NCBI GenBank assembly: GCA_934456295.1
Contig: CAKSHB010000066.1
Location: 1 to 7,007 of the forward strand
Direction of reading: 5' to 3'
Length of the DNA: 7,007 bases
Source: an uncultured Clostridia bacterium
Lineage (GTDB): Bacteria > Bacillota > Clostridia > UBA1381 > UMGS1253
Each line of letters opens with the position of its first letter. The first letter of the stretch is position 1. Of the stretch, positions 5,456-7,007 are shown piece after piece. Below the pieces are notes generated by a model. That model was given only the letters and a program-made list of their open reading frames with translations, searched no databases and was not told the DNA's origin. A program made the translations under genes and the position numbers.

Positions 5456-6655
5456 ATGAAAGTTTTGGTAATAAATGCGGGCAGTTCCTCGCTGAAGTAT
5501 CAGCTTATCGATACGGAAAATAATGATGTTATTGCGAAGGGCTTGTGTGAAAGAATTGGCATAGACGGTTCAAAGCTTAAGCACAGACCTGCCGGAAAAG
5601 ATGAAGTTGAGATAGTTAAACCCATGGAAAATCATGCCGATGCAATAAAGCTTGTAATTGCAGCTTTGCTTGATAAAGAGCACGGCGTAATAGAGAGCAT
5701 GGACGAAATCGGCGCAGTTGGTCACAGAGTTGTGCACGGCGGAGAATATTTCAGTGAGTCGGTTATAATCGACGATAAGGTTAAAAAGGCAATTGAGGAA
5801 TGTGCGGAGCTTGCACCGCTGCATAATCCGGCAAACCTTACAGGCATAAATGCATGTGAGGAGGTAATGCCCGGGGTTAAGCAGGTGGCAGTATTTGATA
5901 CGGCGTTCCACCAGACAATGGAGCCTAAGGCATATCTGTACGCTATTCCTTATGAGTTGTATGAGAAGGAAAAAATCAGAAAGTACGGCTTCCACGGAAC
6001 AAGCCACAAATATGTATCACAGCGTGCCGCAGAAATGCTCGGCAGGCCGATTGAGGAGCTTAAAATAATCACATGCCATCTTGGCAACGGTTCATCAATC
6101 ACTGCTGTTGACGGCGGAAAATCAGTTGATACATCAATGGGCTTTACGCCTCTTTCGGGTGTTATCATGGGTACGCGCTCAGGCGTGATTGACCCTGCTA
6201 TTATCCCTTATGTAATGGATAAAGAGAATATGGACATAAAGGATGTTGATACACTTCTTAACAAAAAATCTGGAGTTCTCGGTATATCGGGAATAAGCAG
6301 CGACTTCCGTGACCTTGAAACAGAGGCTAAGAACGGAAATGAGCGTGCACAGCTGGCGCTTGACATGTTCGTATATTCGGTAAAGCGTTACATAGGTTTT
6401 TATGCATGCGCAATGGGAGGCGTTGATGCGGTTGCATTTACAGCCGGTGTCGGTGAGAATAACGGCGAAATGCGTGAAGAGGTTCTTGAGGGCGCAGAAT
6501 TCATGGGAATTAAAGTTGACCCGAAGAAAAATGTCGGACGCGGCAAAGAGATGGATATTTCTGCCGATGATTCGAGAGTTAAAGTTCTCGTTATTCCCAC
6601 AAATGAGGAGCTTATGATTGCTCTTGATACAAAAGCGCTTGTTGAAGGAAAGTAA
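5456..6655 (+). CDS. ackA: Acetate kinase
   Basis: AckA moves the phosphoryl group of acetyl phosphate to ADP, giving acetate and ATP, and can run in reverse to activate acetate. The 399-residue protein has the ASKHA-fold acetate kinase blocks: VLVINAGSSSLKYQL at 3-17, GHRVVHGG at 89-96, FDTAFHQTM at 147-155, KYGFHGTSHKYV at 176-187, HLGNGSS at 208-214, TRSGVIDP at 240-247 and FTAGVGENN at 328-336. Residues Asn7, Arg91, His123, Asp148, His180, Asn211, Arg241 and Glu384 fall at the same numbers as the active-site residues of the Methanosarcina thermophila enzyme, so the site is complete. It follows pta after 157 bases. In many Clostridia a small yceD-type gene and rpmF follow ackA. Here a terminator and a minus-strand gene follow instead, so the operon ends at ackA. 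Butyrate kinase is excluded by length and motifs. Confidence 0.97.
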   Translation: MKVLVINAGSSSLKYQLIDTENNDVIAKGLCERIGIDGSKLKHRPAGKDEVEIVKPMENHADAIKLVIAALLDKEHGVIESMDEIGAVGHRVVHGGEYFSESVIIDDKVKKAIEECAELAPLHNPANLTGINACEEVMPGVKQVAVFDTAFHQTMEPKAYLYAIPYELYEKEKIRKYGFHGTSHKYVSQRAAEMLGRPIEELKIITCHLGNGSSITAVDGGKSVDTSMGFTPLSGVIMGTRSGVIDPAIIPYVMDKENMDIKDVDTLLNKKSGVLGISGISSDFRDLETEAKNGNERAQLALDMFVYSVKRYIGFYACAMGGVDAVAFTAGVGENNGEMREEVLEGAEFMGIKVDPKKNVGRGKEMDISADDSRVKVLVIPTNEELMIALDTKALVEGK

Positions 6656-6729
6656 GCGTTTGCTGCGGATATAGAAGAGCAAAAGTGAAAATTAAAAACT
6701 GTACTGAATAAAACAAATAATATTTTTGG

Positions 6730-6768
6730 CAAAACAGCATAGAAAAACTATGCTGTTTTGTTGCTTTT
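6730..6768 (+). terminator. Intrinsic terminator after ackA
   Basis: A perfect 13-bp stem (6730-6742 with 6748-6760) closes an AAAAA loop. The descending arm ends TTTTG and is followed by TTGCTTTT, an interrupted T-tract. It lies 75 bases past the ackA stop. Confidence 0.8.
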
Positions 6769-6820
6769 ATGCAGTAAAAATAATTTTTTGATTACAGCGG
6801 AAAGTGATAACATAACAAAT

Positions 6821-6862
6821 AAAATACGCATATCGCCTTAAAAAAGTGATATGCGTATTTTT
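6821..6862. terminator. Second hairpin, probably terminating the minus-strand ACT-domain gene
   Basis: A perfect 14-bp stem pairs 6821-6834 with 6848-6861 around a 13-base loop that can itself form a 3-bp extension. It ends in TTTTT on the + strand and in TTTTATTTG on the minus strand, about 70 bases past the minus-strand stop. It could also back up the ackA terminator. Confidence 0.7.
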
Positions 6863-6905
6863 GCAAATTAGTTTAGTGTTATGTTTACAGACCGCATTAC
6901 TAAAT

Positions 6906-6930
6906 GCCGGTCAAAGAAGAAAAATCCGGC
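6906..6930 (-). other. GC-rich inverted repeat directly after the ACT-domain gene stop
   Basis: GCCGG (6906-6910) and CCGGC (6926-6930) can pair around a 15-base loop immediately after the minus-strand stop. The stem is short and no T-run follows, so it is not a convincing terminator by itself. Confidence 0.25.
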
Positions 6931-7007
6931 TTATGCAATAACTCTTACAGCCAGAACATCGTCAAGTGTGCTTATCTTATCGGCAATTTTTTCATCAACA
7001 ATGCCGT
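6931..7007 (-). CDS. C-terminal end of an ACT-domain protein, likely D-3-phosphoglycerate dehydrogenase (partial)
   Basis: Only the last 24 whole codons and the TAA stop (6933-6931) are in the window; the gene continues past 7007. The visible end reads GIVDEKIADKISTLDDVLAVRVIA. This pattern of Val-Asp, a short helix, then a Leu-Asp-x-Val-Leu-x-Val-Arg-Val-Ile strand at the very C-terminus matches the ACT regulatory domain that closes SerA, the first enzyme of serine synthesis. That domain normally binds serine for feedback control. Other ACT-ended proteins are possible, and the catalytic domain is not visible. The gene converges on ackA. Confidence 0.55.
   Translation of the reverse strand, partial: GIVDEKIADKISTLDDVLAVRVIA

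Noticed and set aside
6179..6682. Minus-strand open frame of 167 residues opposite the end of ackA
   Set aside because: It is a shadow of the acetate kinase frame with no motif of its own.
1..7007. CRISPR array, insertion sequence, tRNA or rRNA gene, or defence island
   Set aside because: There are no regularly spaced long repeats, transposase motifs, tRNA cloverleaf or rRNA-like stretches. The intergenic DNA is fully accounted for by promoters, terminators and short repeats.

Overview
The window looks like chromosomal housekeeping DNA from an anaerobic, acetate-forming Firmicute of the class Clostridia. Four things point that way: the fused IspH-ribosomal S1 protein, which is a clostridial arrangement; a short single-domain Pta next to AckA; TmcAL, the acetate-using tRNA modification enzyme of Firmicutes; and strong Shine-Dalgarno sites with sigma-A type promoters. 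Base composition is moderately AT-rich and intergenic DNA is strongly AT-rich. No species can be named from the sequence alone.

Layout. Bases 1-64 hold the unidentified end of whatever lies upstream. From 65 to 2741 (+ strand), plsC (lysophosphatidate acyltransferase) is followed after 46 bases by one long gene, ispH-rpsA. It encodes an N-terminal [4Fe-4S] HMBPP reductase and four C-terminal S1 RNA-binding domains. A strong, probably bidirectional terminator at 2818-2851 separates it from tmcAL, which runs the other way (4072 to 2873). The 218-base divergent region between tmcAL and pta carries a perfect-consensus promoter for tmcAL, a weaker promoter for pta, two palindromes, a hairpin at the likely pta mRNA 5' end and three near-identical A-tract repeats. 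From 4291 to 6655 (+) lie pta and ackA, separated by a 157-base gap with a tandem repeat and a perfect 14-bp palindrome. Two hairpins follow ackA, and the last 77 bases are the C-terminal end of a minus-strand ACT-domain protein, most likely D-3-phosphoglycerate dehydrogenase.

How the genes work together. Pta and AckA convert acetyl-CoA to acetate through acetyl phosphate and yield ATP, the main energy-conserving step of many fermenters. TmcAL uses acetate and ATP to make N4-acetylcytidine at the wobble base of elongator tRNA-Met. The divergent pair therefore joins an acetate producer with an acetate consumer that acts on translation. The plsC / ispH-rpsA pair joins membrane lipid synthesis, isoprenoid precursor synthesis and translation.

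I found no mobile element, CRISPR array, tRNA or rRNA gene, phage gene or defence system, and no protein of wholly unknown type. The parts worth a second look are regulatory (the tmcAL-pta and pta-ackA intergenic regions) and the possible internal translation start at the IspH/S1 junction.
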